Assembly: GCF_019801015.1 (NCBI RefSeq)
Contig: NZ_JAHVJZ010000008.1
Location: forward strand, 143,340 to 207,339
Length of the DNA: 64,000 bases
Origin: Marinobacter nauticus
GTDB taxonomy: Bacteria > Pseudomonadota > Gammaproteobacteria > Enterobacterales > Shewanellaceae
Direction of reading: 5' to 3'
Below are positions 51,306-62,151 of the stretch, piece after piece. Positions within the stretch are counted from its first letter, which is position 1. Each line of letters opens with the position of its first letter. The position numbers were made by a program, and so were the translations under genes. The notes under the pieces are model-generated. The model was not told where the DNA came from. It was given only the letters and a program-made list of their open reading frames with translations, and searched no databases.

Positions 51306-51829
51306 GGTCGTCGCCTCCGTGCGTCGATAGCTGGTTTAACCCTAGACCAATCCCCCTTCATCGAAAGCCGAAACTTTTCACAAAGGCTTAACCCAGTGAG
51401 TCAGCAGGTTACCGCTCACAACTTGCTCAGCTCACGTTTTAACCAGAACGACTGGTCACAAAGTCGACAATGTGTATAATCCTCCTGAACCTCATTCACG
51501 CCAGATGACGCCGGCGGTAATCAGTAAAACCAGAGATGGGCATCCCCTAGAAGTAATGCCTACGGAAAAGAACCAACAGGTTCAGGAGTTTGCTGAGATG
51601 GCCCGCGTCCAGATAACGTTTCAGGGGACACTATGACCATCCGACTATGTTCGGTCTGCACCAGCAGGCTGCAGGCTTTCCCGAACCCGCAAAGGCATCG
51701 TCTTCGGCGCATTTTTCACGCCCTGAAGTGTTAACCACTGGTTAACAGCAGCATTCCCCTCAACCGACTGTTTTAAGAACTCTGCACCTGATGGTGCAGA
51801 TGGTGGACCCGAAGGTCCTCATTTTCGAG
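51306..51829. other. Intergenic region with a strong promoter-like sequence and two tiny overlapping frames
   Basis: TGGTCA (51453-51458) and TATAAT (51475-51480) are 16 bp apart and read on the plus strand. Downstream are a 26-codon frame (51556-51636) and a 33-codon frame (51633-51734, product MTIRLCSVCTSRL..., preceded by CAGGGGACACT) that overlap as ATGA. A perfect inverted repeat GTTAACC-ACT-GGTTAAC lies at 51730-51746. The region could be a small RNA or a short leader for the following lipoprotein gene. None of this is confirmed. Confidence 0.4.
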
Positions 51830-51841
51830 ATGCCCATAAAA

Positions 51842-52603
51842 ATGCACCGTACCTTTACTTCACTGGCCCTGATTGTAAGCCTGGCTGCCTGTGGCAGCAC
51901 CGAAGAACAACGCACTGAACAACCCTTGTCGTTTGCAGACACCGCGTCCGTAACCGACACCATCGACCACACTCAACCCGCCGTTATGCAGTGCCAGCCT
52001 GACGAAGTGGCCGTCGACTTTGGCTGCCTGCCGCTTGAACCGCAACTGGCTGAAATGGCCAACACCTTTGAATGGACCGCCAGCGATCTGGTAGCCACTT
52101 GTCTGGATCCGGACCTTCCCGAGGTGGACTGTGAAATGCGCTACAGCGAGGACAATCAGCCCCACGACATCGCCGTCCTCAAGGGCGAACTGGCAGTCGA
52201 CGAAGCGCACAACAACGGCAGCGGCTCTCTGAACTTTGAGATGCGCAAAGACGAGTTAACTGAAGAAACCACCCTCACTCTGGATAACCACACCTGGGAT
52301 GTCCCGGCGTCCTGCGATGCTGCACACCTCCAGTGTGAATCGGTGTTTACCCTGGTCAAAGCCAACGGTGACACCGAAGAGCTGGGGCGAGCCGCCACCA
52401 ATGAGATCCTGACGCTCAAACTGAGCGATTCCGTGGCTGCCCGCATGAGCGGCACCGTGCGACTGGAAGTGACCCACTACGAAGCCGGAAACGCGTACTC
52501 CACCGATGCCTTTATCACGCCACGGGCGGAGTTTGTCGCGGCGGTCGGGCGGATGCGTGTCGCCACTTCGGAGGACGACAACGAGCGGGCTCTGGCGGAT
52601 TGA
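51842..52603 (+). CDS. Acidic lipoprotein of unknown function
   Basis: The product (253 residues) starts with a lipoprotein signal, HRTFTSLALIVSLAACGST, and the mature part is acidic and beta-rich with several Cys (VDFGCLPL, VATCLDPDLPEVDCEM, PASCDAAHLQCES), likely disulfide-bonded. No family is recognised. An in-frame ATG at 51830 gives four more residues and is equally possible; no good ribosome-binding site is seen for either. It ends before a strong terminator shared with the convergent GntR gene. Confidence 0.75.
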   Translation: MHRTFTSLALIVSLAACGSTEEQRTEQPLSFADTASVTDTIDHTQPAVMQCQPDEVAVDFGCLPLEPQLAEMANTFEWTASDLVATCLDPDLPEVDCEMRYSEDNQPHDIAVLKGELAVDEAHNNGSGSLNFEMRKDELTEETTLTLDNHTWDVPASCDAAHLQCESVFTLVKANGDTEELGRAATNEILTLKLSDSVAARMSGTVRLEVTHYEAGNAYSTDAFITPRAEFVAAVGRMRVATSEDDNERALAD

Positions 52604-52613
52604 TTCCTGACCA

Positions 52614-52646
52614 CAAAAAAACCGGGCTCAAGCCCGGTTTTTTTAT
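52614..52646. terminator. Bidirectional terminator between the lipoprotein and GntR genes
   Basis: AAACCGGGCT and AGCCCGGTTT pair over CA with A-run and T-run. It overlaps the last bases of the GntR gene. Confidence 0.9.
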
Positions 52647-53308
52647 GCGGTTTCAGAGTGCCCATCTGACAACGCTTTTTGCCGTCGCGAGAACGGCGTG
52701 ATGTTGTCCCGGGCCTGCTTTGCCGCTTCCTCAGCGTCTCCCCGGCAGATCGCCTCAACCAAGGGTTGATGGCTTAACGCGCTTTGAGACAGATCATAAT
52801 TCTGGTGGGAGAGGCCGATGTACGCCTGCAACGGGTACAGGATCTGCTTGTAGGACGTCAGCATGCGGGCACTGCCGCAGATCTCCACGATCAAACAATG
52901 CAGTTGCCAGTCCATCTGGCTGATGGCCCGACTCGCCTCCGGCTGACGCTCGCACAGCTGTCGGTAGTCGGCAAACAGCGCCTGCAGGCGGGCCTTATCC
53001 TGCTCGCTGGCCCATTCTGCCGCCATTGCAGCGGCTTCGCTTTCCAGCGCCAGTCGAAGGTGGTAAAGCTCCCACAAGTCGGCTTCGTCAATCTCGACCA
53101 CCTGCCAGCCGGCATAGGGCTTCTGAATCACCAATCCCTCATGAACCAGCGAATTCAGTGCCATCCGCACCGTACTGCGCGACAGCTCCAGCTGTTTGGC
53201 CAGCGTACTTTCAACCAGTTTTTCTCCCAGTGGCAACGCGCCGCTGAGGATCCGTTCCCGCAGGTAGCGGACGGCCTGAGTTTCCAGGCTCTCTTTGCTG
53301 ATTTTCAT
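52643..53308 (-). CDS. GntR-family (FadR/FCD subfamily) regulator
   Basis: The 221-residue protein has the winged helix (LRERILSGALPLGEKLVESTLAKQL, LSRSTVRMALNSL) and the helical FCD ligand domain (ELYHLRLALESEAAAMAA, HQPLVEAICRGDAEEAAKQARDNI). FCD regulators usually bind carboxylates or sugar acids and repress their own catabolic genes. It lies 52 bp after lysR at the end of the run that starts with the UxaA-like genes. The palindrome at 55996-56010 is a plausible target. Confidence 0.9.
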   Translation of the reverse strand: MKISKESLETQAVRYLRERILSGALPLGEKLVESTLAKQLELSRSTVRMALNSLVHEGLVIQKPYAGWQVVEIDEADLWELYHLRLALESEAAAMAAEWASEQDKARLQALFADYRQLCERQPEASRAISQMDWQLHCLIVEICGSARMLTSYKQILYPLQAYIGLSHQNYDLSQSALSHQPLVEAICRGDAEEAAKQARDNITPFSRRQKALSDGHSETA

Positions 53309-53360
53309 ATCCGGTTTAACGCGATTTTTCCGTTGCCCAGCATGGTATCAAATCCCACGC

Positions 53361-54305
53361 TCAGGTCATCGCCGGTGCAGCCAATTCCGGCTGGGCAGCC
53401 GTCAGCATGGCATCCTGCATAAACCGCATAAAGCTGATGGCCTGCGGCGACAGCGGTTTGTTTTTCCGGGTCAGGATGTAATAGGCCCGGCTGTGGCGCA
53501 CCTTGTGCTCAGGAAAAGGCATCACCAGAGTCCGGTCATTGAGGTGTTCCTGGATCTGCTGATAAGCGCACAGCGCCACGCCCAGCCCACTCATCGCCAG
53601 CGACATCACCACGTTACATTCACTGGCCACGTGCCCTTTTTGCAGGTCCAGCCCCGGCACCGGGTAGTACTTCAGCCAGTATTGCCAGTCGGTGGCATCC
53701 CGATCGTGGATCAGCACCGCTTTGTTCAGGTCCGCCAATGAGTTCAGCGGATGCTTCTCCAGGTATTCCGGGGAGCAGACCGGCACGTAATCCAATCCAC
53801 AGAGAAACTGCGAATCAAACCCTTCCCAATGGCTTTCACCCCACTTGATGGCCAACTCCGTCTGGGGCAGAAAATCGAGGTGCTGAGTGGTCAGCACCTG
53901 GGCAACCAGCAGATTGGGATGGCCGCCCAGAAACTGGGGTAACACCTGGCTCACCACCTGGCGACTGAACACCGGCTCGGTCTCGATATGGAGGGTGTAG
54001 TAATCCGAGTGCGCATGAAACTCATCCACCACGTTCAGCAACGCGTTCATCGGCAGGTCGATTTTGTCGTAAAGCCGCCGCCCCTCTTCGGTCAGGCTGA
54101 CCTGACGCGAGGTGCGAAAGAACAACTTGGTCTTCAGCAACGCCTCAAGCTTGGCCACTTGTTGACTGATGGCCGGCTGAGTCAGATGCAGATCACGACT
54201 GGCTTCGGTAAAGCTCTGCCGGTCAGCCACGGCTTTAAACGCCATAAACCAGGACAGATGCGGCAAACGGGAAACGGAGCAGAGGTTGGATACGGACTTA
54301 TTCAT
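53361..54305 (-). CDS. LysR-family transcriptional regulator
   Basis: The 314-residue protein has the LysR winged helix (RLPHLSWFMAFKAVADRQSF, DLHLTQPAISQQVAKLEALL) and an effector domain. Its plan resembles GcvA- or DsdC-like LysR proteins. The start at 54305 follows the conserved beginning of the domain, but no strong ribosome-binding site is visible. It lies between the UxaA-like genes and the GntR gene, so the locus carries two regulators. Confidence 0.85.
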   Translation of the reverse strand: MNKSVSNLCSVSRLPHLSWFMAFKAVADRQSFTEASRDLHLTQPAISQQVAKLEALLKTKLFFRTSRQVSLTEEGRRLYDKIDLPMNALLNVVDEFHAHSDYYTLHIETEPVFSRQVVSQVLPQFLGGHPNLLVAQVLTTQHLDFLPQTELAIKWGESHWEGFDSQFLCGLDYVPVCSPEYLEKHPLNSLADLNKAVLIHDRDATDWQYWLKYYPVPGLDLQKGHVASECNVVMSLAMSGLGVALCAYQQIQEHLNDRTLVMPFPEHKVRHSRAYYILTRKNKPLSPQAISFMRFMQDAMLTAAQPELAAPAMT

Positions 54306-54434
54306 CGTAGAGATGACCCATGGACAGGATTCAGAGCCGGTCGCCCGGCGGCGACACGATACGCCGATGAGGACAACGGGATAACTTTCGGGTGCAGAAA
54401 TTTTGCGCTGGATCCCGTTCATCCGACCAAATTT

Positions 54435-54457
54435 GGCTCCCGGAGATCCCGGGAGCC
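54435..54457 (-). terminator. Hairpin between the UxaA-like beta gene and lysR
   Basis: GGCTCCCGG and CCGGGAGCC pair over 5 nt. There is no T-run, so it may attenuate transcription or stabilise the lyase mRNA. Confidence 0.4.
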
Positions 54458-54465
54458 ATCCAGGG

Positions 54466-55644
54466 TCAGCAGCCCGGTTTGATCCGCAGCAGAGATTCCA
54501 GACGCTGGTCTTTCTGATAGAGGCTGCAATACGCGTAGCCAATCTCTTCGATGCTGGTCTTTTCGCCCTGCGCCACCGCCGTCGCTTTGGCCACAATCCG
54601 GCCCGCCACGCTGTCCACGCCCTCTTCCGCGCGCATAATGCCGGACGCGTCCACGTCGATGTCTTCGTTAATCAGGTTTTCATTGCCGCTGATCCGCACC
54701 ACCGGGACGATGGCGTTGTTGAAGCCGGCCCCACCGGTAGTCCAGAGGATCAGGTGCGCCCCCAGCGCAGCGAAATGCATTCCGGCGCTGCCGCACAGAT
54801 GGGTCGCTTCTGACAGGTACATGCCCGGCACCGTCGGCTTCTCATGGATCTTGTGGTTAATCCGCAGCACATTCTGAATCGGCCGGGTGCCGGTTTTGCT
54901 CAGGGCACCAAAGGATTTCTCCTCCAACGTGGTCAATCCGCCGACGCTGTTGCCGATGCTCATGGTCTCCACCTCGGCACCTTCGATGTGCCAGCGGTGC
55001 TCCTCTTCGTGGATCAGCTGCTCAATCTTATCCGCCACCTCAGCGGAGACGGCACGCTCCCGCAGGATCGCTTCGCAGCCGATCAGCTCAATCAGTTCAC
55101 CGGCGATGGCGGTGGCACCAAGATCCACCAACTTATCGACCGCGCGGCCAACGCTGGGGTTGGAGGCGATGCCGGAGCTGGTATCAGAACCACCGCATTT
55201 CACGCCGATAACCAGTTCCGAAATCGGACGGGTTTCCCGCGGGGCGTTGTCCGCACTCTGCTGCAGCATCTGAGCCAGGGCCTGGCCCTCTTTAATGGTG
55301 GTGCGGGTGCCCTTCTGTTTCACACACACCAGCGAATGCGCCGGCTTGCCGCTGGCGCGGATCGGAGCGGCCACGATTTCGGGGTCGATGCTGCCGCAGC
55401 CCATCGCCAGCACCAGCACACCGGCCACGTTGGGATTCAAACCTGTGTGGATCATGGTGTTGATCATCTCTTCATTACCCCCGTACATGCAGGTGTTGAA
55501 GTTGGTCACCACAATGCCACTGTCGATGCTGTCAGAGATGGCGCGGGCCATCCCTTCGCAACACTCGTCCACCGCCATGATCAGAACATGGTTACGGATA
55601 CCCACACTGCCGTCGGGACGGCGAAAGCCTACAAAACTGCTCAT
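54466..55644 (-). CDS. UxaA-family lyase, large (C-terminal type) subunit
   Basis: The 392-residue protein corresponds to the C-terminal catalytic part of altronate/galactarate dehydratases and to the beta subunit of sulfolactate sulfo-lyase-type enzymes. It starts FVGFRRPDGSVGIRNHVLIMAVDECC and contains LAMGCGSIDPE, GVKCGGSDTSSGIASNP and LWTTGGAGFNNAIVPVVRISGN. The matching N-terminal SAF domain is encoded by the gene 2 bp upstream. The substrate is not known. The nearby BCCT transporter and enolase-superfamily gene suggest a shared pathway. Confidence 0.85.
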   Translation of the reverse strand: MSSFVGFRRPDGSVGIRNHVLIMAVDECCEGMARAISDSIDSGIVVTNFNTCMYGGNEEMINTMIHTGLNPNVAGVLVLAMGCGSIDPEIVAAPIRASGKPAHSLVCVKQKGTRTTIKEGQALAQMLQQSADNAPRETRPISELVIGVKCGGSDTSSGIASNPSVGRAVDKLVDLGATAIAGELIELIGCEAILRERAVSAEVADKIEQLIHEEEHRWHIEGAEVETMSIGNSVGGLTTLEEKSFGALSKTGTRPIQNVLRINHKIHEKPTVPGMYLSEATHLCGSAGMHFAALGAHLILWTTGGAGFNNAIVPVVRISGNENLINEDIDVDASGIMRAEEGVDSVAGRIVAKATAVAQGEKTSIEEIGYAYCSLYQKDQRLESLLRIKPGC

Positions 55645-55646
55645 GA

Positions 55647-55979
55647 TTACTGCTCGATCCGCATCTGTTTGATGATTTCCTGAATGATGGTGTCCGGAAT
55701 GTCCAGACGCAGACTGCGCACGTTTTGTACATGCACCAGCTGACCGGCCGGAATGGGAGTGATCGCCCGGCCAACGGGATAGCCCGCCTTGATGATGGTG
55801 TGCTCCGGCTCAATGGCCCGGACCGCGATCTTATTGCCAAAAGGGATGGCCTGCAGGCAGGTCATCTCGCCCACCACCTCATTGTTCGCGGAGATGATCT
55901 CCACCACTTCGCCTTTGACAGCGTCCGCCAGCAGGGTGGCAACGTTATCTCCGGCTGCGAGCTGAATCGCCTTACGCAT
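55647..55979 (-). CDS. UxaA-family lyase, small SAF-domain subunit
   Basis: The 110-residue protein is a SAF-type domain (RKAIQLAAGDNVATLLADAVKGEVVEI, AIPFGNKIAVRAIEPEHTIIKAGYPVGRA), equivalent to the N-terminal domain of altronate dehydratase or the alpha subunit of sulfolactate sulfo-lyase. In fused enzymes both parts are one chain; here they are separate and 2 bp apart. A perfect palindrome (GATTGTC-G-GACAATC) lies 17 bp before the start. Confidence 0.85.
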   Translation of the reverse strand: MRKAIQLAAGDNVATLLADAVKGEVVEIISANNEVVGEMTCLQAIPFGNKIAVRAIEPEHTIIKAGYPVGRAITPIPAGQLVHVQNVRSLRLDIPDTIIQEIIKQMRIEQ

Positions 55980-56513
55980 TGTGTGTTTCCATTTGGATTG
56001 TCGGACAATCGACTTTTTAGTGCATTTTTTCGGACCAGTATGCGATCCCGATCACCCCGCAAAAACGGAATACCCCACCCAAATCCGGGATCGTGACCCA
56101 ACCAGCGTTTTTGAACCTCGCATCAAGGGGATTCATCCACGCCCTCACTCCGTTCGCCTGAGGCAGATTCAGCTGACAAAAATGCTGTTCTTTTCCCCAT
56201 AAGATCGCCAAAATGCCGCGCCCGAATTGGCCAAACCCAGATGTGGCGGGCCTTTGAGAGGCGTTGCGCGCAGTATCGCAGGCCATCGTTGCGGCCCCGC
56301 CCTTATGGATGCCGGGGAAATTGCGCGCATTTGAAATTGATTTGGTTCGAATTGACGCCAACGGCGGCGCCATCGATAACGCCACGTAATGGCCGAATAA
56401 GGTTTTATTGCTTGTTGGAAAAAAGGTCAGGGCTGGAAAATCCGCCCCAGATTAAGCCTGTGCCTAACCCTCAGCCTGCCTGGCTGAGTCTTTCTTAACA
56501 GAGGAATGTCGTT
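55980..56513. promoter_or_regulatory. Divergent promoter region of the BCCT/UxaA locus
   Basis: The 534 bp lie between the SAF-subunit gene (minus) and the BCCT gene (plus). TTGACG (56352-56357) and GATAAC (56375-56380) are 17 bp apart and face the BCCT gene. A palindrome at 55996-56010 faces the lyase genes. No gene is apparent; the rest has no recognised structure. Confidence 0.5.
55996..56010. promoter_or_regulatory. Perfect palindrome, candidate FCD-regulator operator
   Basis: GATTGTC-G-GACAATC is a perfect 7+1+7 inverted repeat containing TTGTC-N-GACAA, the kind of site bound by many GntR/FCD regulators. A GntR/FCD gene lies at the far end of the same run of genes. Confidence 0.55.
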
Positions 56514-58088
56514 GTGACTGACGTAGCTGCAGCAGCCCCGGCGGAGCAAACGGTTCTGCCAACCGAAAAACAAGGCGCCATCCAAAGCGATAAGACGCTC
56601 ATCGCCATTAGCCTGGTGTTTGTCTTTGCCGTCGTGATGATGCTGGTGTTTTACCCCCAGCAATCTCAGGAAGTGGGCAAATCCATGTTCACCGCCCTGA
56701 CCGATAACGTAGGCTCCCTGATCCAACTGTTCGCCTTTACCGCTGTGTGTACCGTGTTCTTCGTGGGCATGAGCCGCTACGGTGACATCAAACTGGGCGA
56801 AGGCGCTCCGGAATACTCCAACATGAGCTGGCTGTTCATGTTTATCTGTGCCGGTCTGGGTTCCGCCACCATGTACTGGGCCTTTATGGAGTGGGCCTAC
56901 TACTACAACGGCATCGGCCTGAATATTGAAGGCCAGACCAACGAAGCGCTGCGCACCAGCCTCTCCTACGTGCTGTTCCACTGGGGCATCACCCCGTGGG
57001 CGATCTACGCGCTGGCGTCCATCGCCATGGCGTACCACTTCCACGTGAACCGCGCCAAGGGCCTGAATCTGTCCTCCCTGATCGTGTCCATTCTGGGCCT
57101 GAAAGAGGACAGCCAGAGCAGCCGCGTTATCGGCCGCGCCCTGGACCTGATCTTCCTGTTCGCCACCTTTGGCGGCCTGGTACTGACCACCACCGTCACC
57201 GTCAACACCGTTTCCACCGGCTTCTCCTCCCTGATGGGCATCGAGAACAGCTTTATGCTGGAAACCGTGCTGCTGGCCCTGATCACCCTGACCTTTACCC
57301 TGAGCTCCTACATCGGCATCTCCGAAGGTCTGCAGAAGATCGCCCACGCCGCCTGTGGCATGTGCTTTGTGTTCGCGATGATCGTGCTGGTACTGGGTGA
57401 CACCGCCTTTATTCTGGACTTCTTTGTTAACTCCCTGGGCCTGACCCTGTCCAACTTCGTTGAGATGAGTCTGTTCACCGACGCCACCAACGAAGGTTCC
57501 TTCAACAAAGACTGGACCGTGTTCTACTGGCTGTACTGGATCACCTACACCCCGGGTGTGGCGATCTTCGTAACCCGCATCTCCAAGGGTCGCACCCTGC
57601 GTCAGGTGATCTTCGGCCTGATCGCCGGTGGCTGTGCCGGTTGCTGGTTCTTCTTCAGCAGCCTGACCGGTTACTCCGTTGACATGTTCAACTCCGGCAT
57701 CATCAACGCACCGGAACTGCTGAGCACCGCCACCGGTGACATCGCGGTAGCCCAGCTGATTGCCAACCTGCCGTTCGGCACCCTGCTGTCCGTGTTCTAC
57801 TTCGTGCTGATGATGGTGTTCCTGGCGTCTCACCTGGATGCCACCGCCTACACCGTAGCGGCCGTGAGCACCAAGAACCTGAAACAGGGCCAGGACCCGA
57901 CCCGCGGTCTGCGCGTGTTCTGGTGTGTGATGCTGAGTCTGCTGCCGCTGGCGATGCTCTACATCAACGCCTCTCTGGACACCCTGAAAACCGCCGTAAC
58001 CCTGACCGCTGCCCCGTTTGTTGTGGTGCTGGTACTGTGTCTGGTCGGCCTGAAGAAGTTCCTCTCCAACCACAAGTTTGAGAATTGA
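56514..58088 (+). CDS. BCCT-family transporter
   Basis: BCCT carriers move betaine, choline, carnitine and related zwitterions. The 524-residue protein has about twelve membrane helices. The TM8 tryptophan box is present in WTVFYWLYWITYTPGVAIF, followed by RISKGRTLRQVIFG, and an EWAYYY motif follows the first helix-break region (GLGSATMYWAFMEWAYYY). The ligand cannot be stated. It starts with GTG at 56514. It leads the plus-strand half of the locus, 14 bp before an enolase-superfamily gene, so the substrate is likely shared with that enzyme. Confidence 0.9.
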   Translation: MTDVAAAAPAEQTVLPTEKQGAIQSDKTLIAISLVFVFAVVMMLVFYPQQSQEVGKSMFTALTDNVGSLIQLFAFTAVCTVFFVGMSRYGDIKLGEGAPEYSNMSWLFMFICAGLGSATMYWAFMEWAYYYNGIGLNIEGQTNEALRTSLSYVLFHWGITPWAIYALASIAMAYHFHVNRAKGLNLSSLIVSILGLKEDSQSSRVIGRALDLIFLFATFGGLVLTTTVTVNTVSTGFSSLMGIENSFMLETVLLALITLTFTLSSYIGISEGLQKIAHAACGMCFVFAMIVLVLGDTAFILDFFVNSLGLTLSNFVEMSLFTDATNEGSFNKDWTVFYWLYWITYTPGVAIFVTRISKGRTLRQVIFGLIAGGCAGCWFFFSSLTGYSVDMFNSGIINAPELLSTATGDIAVAQLIANLPFGTLLSVFYFVLMMVFLASHLDATAYTVAAVSTKNLKQGQDPTRGLRVFWCVMLSLLPLAMLYINASLDTLKTAVTLTAAPFVVVLVLCLVGLKKFLSNHKFEN

Positions 58089-58102
58089 TTGGGTATCCAA
58101 CC

Positions 58103-59224
58103 ATGTTGAAGATTACTGATATCGAAGTGATTCACCTGCGCGTTCCAGCCATGGACGCGGACTGTGAGTGGGGCGAGGACGCCGTCATCGTTAAGGTGCA
58201 CACCGACAAGGGCATCGTCGGTGTCGGTGAGGCCGACACCAGCCCGCTGGTGGTGCAGGCCTGCATCGACGCGCCGCAAACCAACTTCTACTGCAACGGC
58301 CTCAAGCGCCTGCTGATCGGCGAAAACCCGCTGGAGATCGAGCGCCTGTGGAACAAGATGTACTGGGGTTCCAATTACGTGGGCCGTCGCGGTGCCGGCA
58401 TTCACGCCATCAGCGCCATCGACATCGCCCTGTGGGACATCGCCGGTCAGTTCTACGGTGTGCCGCTGCACACCCTGCTGGGCGGTAAGTACCGTGACAA
58501 GATCCGCTGCTACGGCACCTTCATTCCGGCGGACAAGCCGGAAGACAACAAGGCGATCGTTCAGGGCCTGAAAGAGCAGGGCTTCACCAGCATCAAGTTT
58601 GGTGGCGGCATTCTGGGTGACGATCCGGACACCGACTACCAGATCGTGAAAGCGGTCCGCGAAGCGGCAGGCCCGGAGATGGAAGTGCAGATCGACCTGG
58701 CCTCCAAGTGGCACACCTGTGGCCACTCCGCGATGATGGCCAAGCGTCTGGAGCCGTTTAACCTCAATTGGATTGAAGAGCCGGTTCTGGCCGACAGCCT
58801 GGTAAGCTACAACAAGCTGACCCGTCAGGTGTCCCAGAAGATCGCAGGCGGTGAGTCACTGACCACCCGCTACGAGTTCCAGGAGTTCATCACCAAGTCC
58901 AACGCCGACATCGTTCAGCCGGACATCACCCGCTGTGGTGGCATCACGGAGATGAAAAAGATCTACGACATCGCCCAGTTGCACGGCACCCAGCTGATCC
59001 CGCACGGCTTCAGCACCGGTATCCTGCTGGCGGCGTCCGTACACTTCCTGGCGGCCTGTGAACACGGCACCCTGATGGAGTTCTCCCAGAGCAGCAGCCC
59101 GCTGTTCACCAGTCTGGTGAAGAACCAGCTGCAGTTCGACAACGGCTTTGTCGCCGTGCCGGACCAGCCGGGCCTGGGTGTGGTACTGGACGAAGCACTG
59201 ATCGCCAAGTACCGCGTCAACTGA
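58103..59224 (+). CDS. Enolase-superfamily (mandelate racemase-like) acid-sugar-dehydratase-like enzyme
   Basis: The 373-residue protein follows the MR/MLE fold. It has the N-terminal cap (ITDIEVIHLRVPA), a Lys in SIKFGGG, metal-ligand acids in VQIDLASKW, NWIEEP and IAGGES, and a His in LIPHGFSTGI that would act as general base. The His and the single Lys context look more like acid-sugar dehydratases than racemases. The exact reaction and substrate are unknown. It starts at 58103 after a weak GGG and is cotranscribed with the BCCT gene. Confidence 0.85.
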   Translation: MLKITDIEVIHLRVPAMDADCEWGEDAVIVKVHTDKGIVGVGEADTSPLVVQACIDAPQTNFYCNGLKRLLIGENPLEIERLWNKMYWGSNYVGRRGAGIHAISAIDIALWDIAGQFYGVPLHTLLGGKYRDKIRCYGTFIPADKPEDNKAIVQGLKEQGFTSIKFGGGILGDDPDTDYQIVKAVREAAGPEMEVQIDLASKWHTCGHSAMMAKRLEPFNLNWIEEPVLADSLVSYNKLTRQVSQKIAGGESLTTRYEFQEFITKSNADIVQPDITRCGGITEMKKIYDIAQLHGTQLIPHGFSTGILLAASVHFLAACEHGTLMEFSQSSSPLFTSLVKNQLQFDNGFVAVPDQPGLGVVLDEALIAKYRVN

Positions 59225-59241
59225 TTGCGCTGATGCGCCAG

Positions 59242-59271
59242 ACACCCCCGCTCTGCGGGGGTGTTTTTTTA
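59242..59271 (+). terminator. Terminator of the BCCT/enolase operon
   Basis: ACACCCCCGC and GCGGGGGTGT pair over TCT and are followed by T residues. Confidence 0.9.
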
Positions 59272-59329
59272 CCCGTGGATTTGTCCGGAGTTCGAGTTAG
59301 CGTTCGTAACCTGACGCAGATCCAAGCCA

Positions 59330-59358
59330 TAAAAAAAGGCCCCGTTCGGGGCCTTTTC
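59330..59358 (-). terminator. Terminator of the speE-speA operon
   Basis: AAGGCCCC and GGGGCCTT pair over a short loop, followed by T residues on the minus strand. Confidence 0.9.
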
Positions 59359-59372
59359 TTTGGCATTGAGGC

Positions 59373-61274
<1,902 letters not shown>

Positions 61275-61290
61275 TGCCGGAAACCCTCAG

Positions 61291-62151
61291 TTATTCCACC
61301 GCCTCGAGGCGGTCGATCAGGAATTGGGGCAGCGCGAAAGCGCCAGTGTGCACCGCGGGGGTGTAGTAGCGGGTCTTAAAGCCAGCCTGAGCAAAACGCT
61401 CGGCAATCACCTCGCTGGACAACTGACGCAGCTCAGCATTGTCAGAGGCCCAGGCCAGGGACATCACACCACCGATGTAGGTCGGTACCGGCGCGCAGTA
61501 GAAGGTGCGGTCCGCAAAGAACGGCTTCAGGCGGGACTTGGTGGTCTCCGCTTCGTCCGGCTGCATAAAGGGCACGCCGTTCTGAGCCACAAACACACCG
61601 CCTTCGGTCAGGCAGTTTTTGCAGCCACGGTAGAAGTCGGACTCAAACAGGGCTTCACCGGGGCCGATCGGGTCAGTGCAATCGGAGATGATGACGTCAA
61701 ACTTCTCGGTGCAGTTCATCACAAACTCTTTGCCATCGCTGATGACGATATGGGCACGCGGGTTGTCGAAGGCACCGTTGCTGTGGTTCGGCAGGTACTG
61801 TTTGCACATCTCGATCACCTGGGCGTCGATCTCCACCTGAGTCACGTGTTCCACAGACTCATGGCGCAGCACTTCGCGCAGGATGCCGCCGTCACCGCCA
61901 CCGATGATCAGCACACGCTTGGCGTTGCCGTGCGCCAGAATCGGCACGTGAGTCAGCATCTCATGGTAGATGAACTCGTCCGCTTCGGTGGTCTGGATAA
62001 CACCATCCAGAGCCATCACCCGACCAAATCGTTCGTTCTTGAAGATGATCAGTTCCTGGTGCTCAGTGGGAGCACGGAACAGCACCTCTTCCATTGCGAA
62101 AGATTGGCCATAAGAGGGGTAAAGGGTTTCCAGGTAGCGGTTATCGCTCAT
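61291..62151 (-). CDS. speE: Spermidine synthase
   Basis: SpeE transfers aminopropyl from decarboxylated S-adenosylmethionine to putrescine. The 286-residue protein has [14 protein letters not shown] (SAM-binding), [12 protein letters not shown] and the putrescine-site region. The ATG at 62151 is preceded by AGGAG. The operon partner is speA; metK is divergent, so SAM supply and polyamine genes are neighbours. No speD is seen in the window. Confidence 0.95.
   Translation of the reverse strand: MSDNRYLETLYPSYGQSFAMEEVLFRAPTEHQELIIFKNERFGRVMALDGVIQTTEADEFIYHEMLTHVPILAHGNAKRVLIIGGGDGGILREVLRHESVEHVTQVEIDAQVIEMCKQYLPNHSNGAFDNPRAHIVISDGKEFVMNCTEKFDVIISDCTDPIGPGEALFESDFYRGCKNCLTEGGVFVAQNGVPFMQPDEAETTKSRLKPFFADRTFYCAPVPTYIGGVMSLAWASDNAELRQLSSEVIAERFAQAGFKTRYYTPAVHTGAFALPQFLIDRLEAVE

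Noticed and set aside
56427..58100. Long open frame (557 codons) on the minus strand across the BCCT gene
   Set aside because: It is the complement of a clear transporter gene and reads as a Gln/His/Gly-rich low-complexity product, typical of antisense frames in GC-rich DNA.
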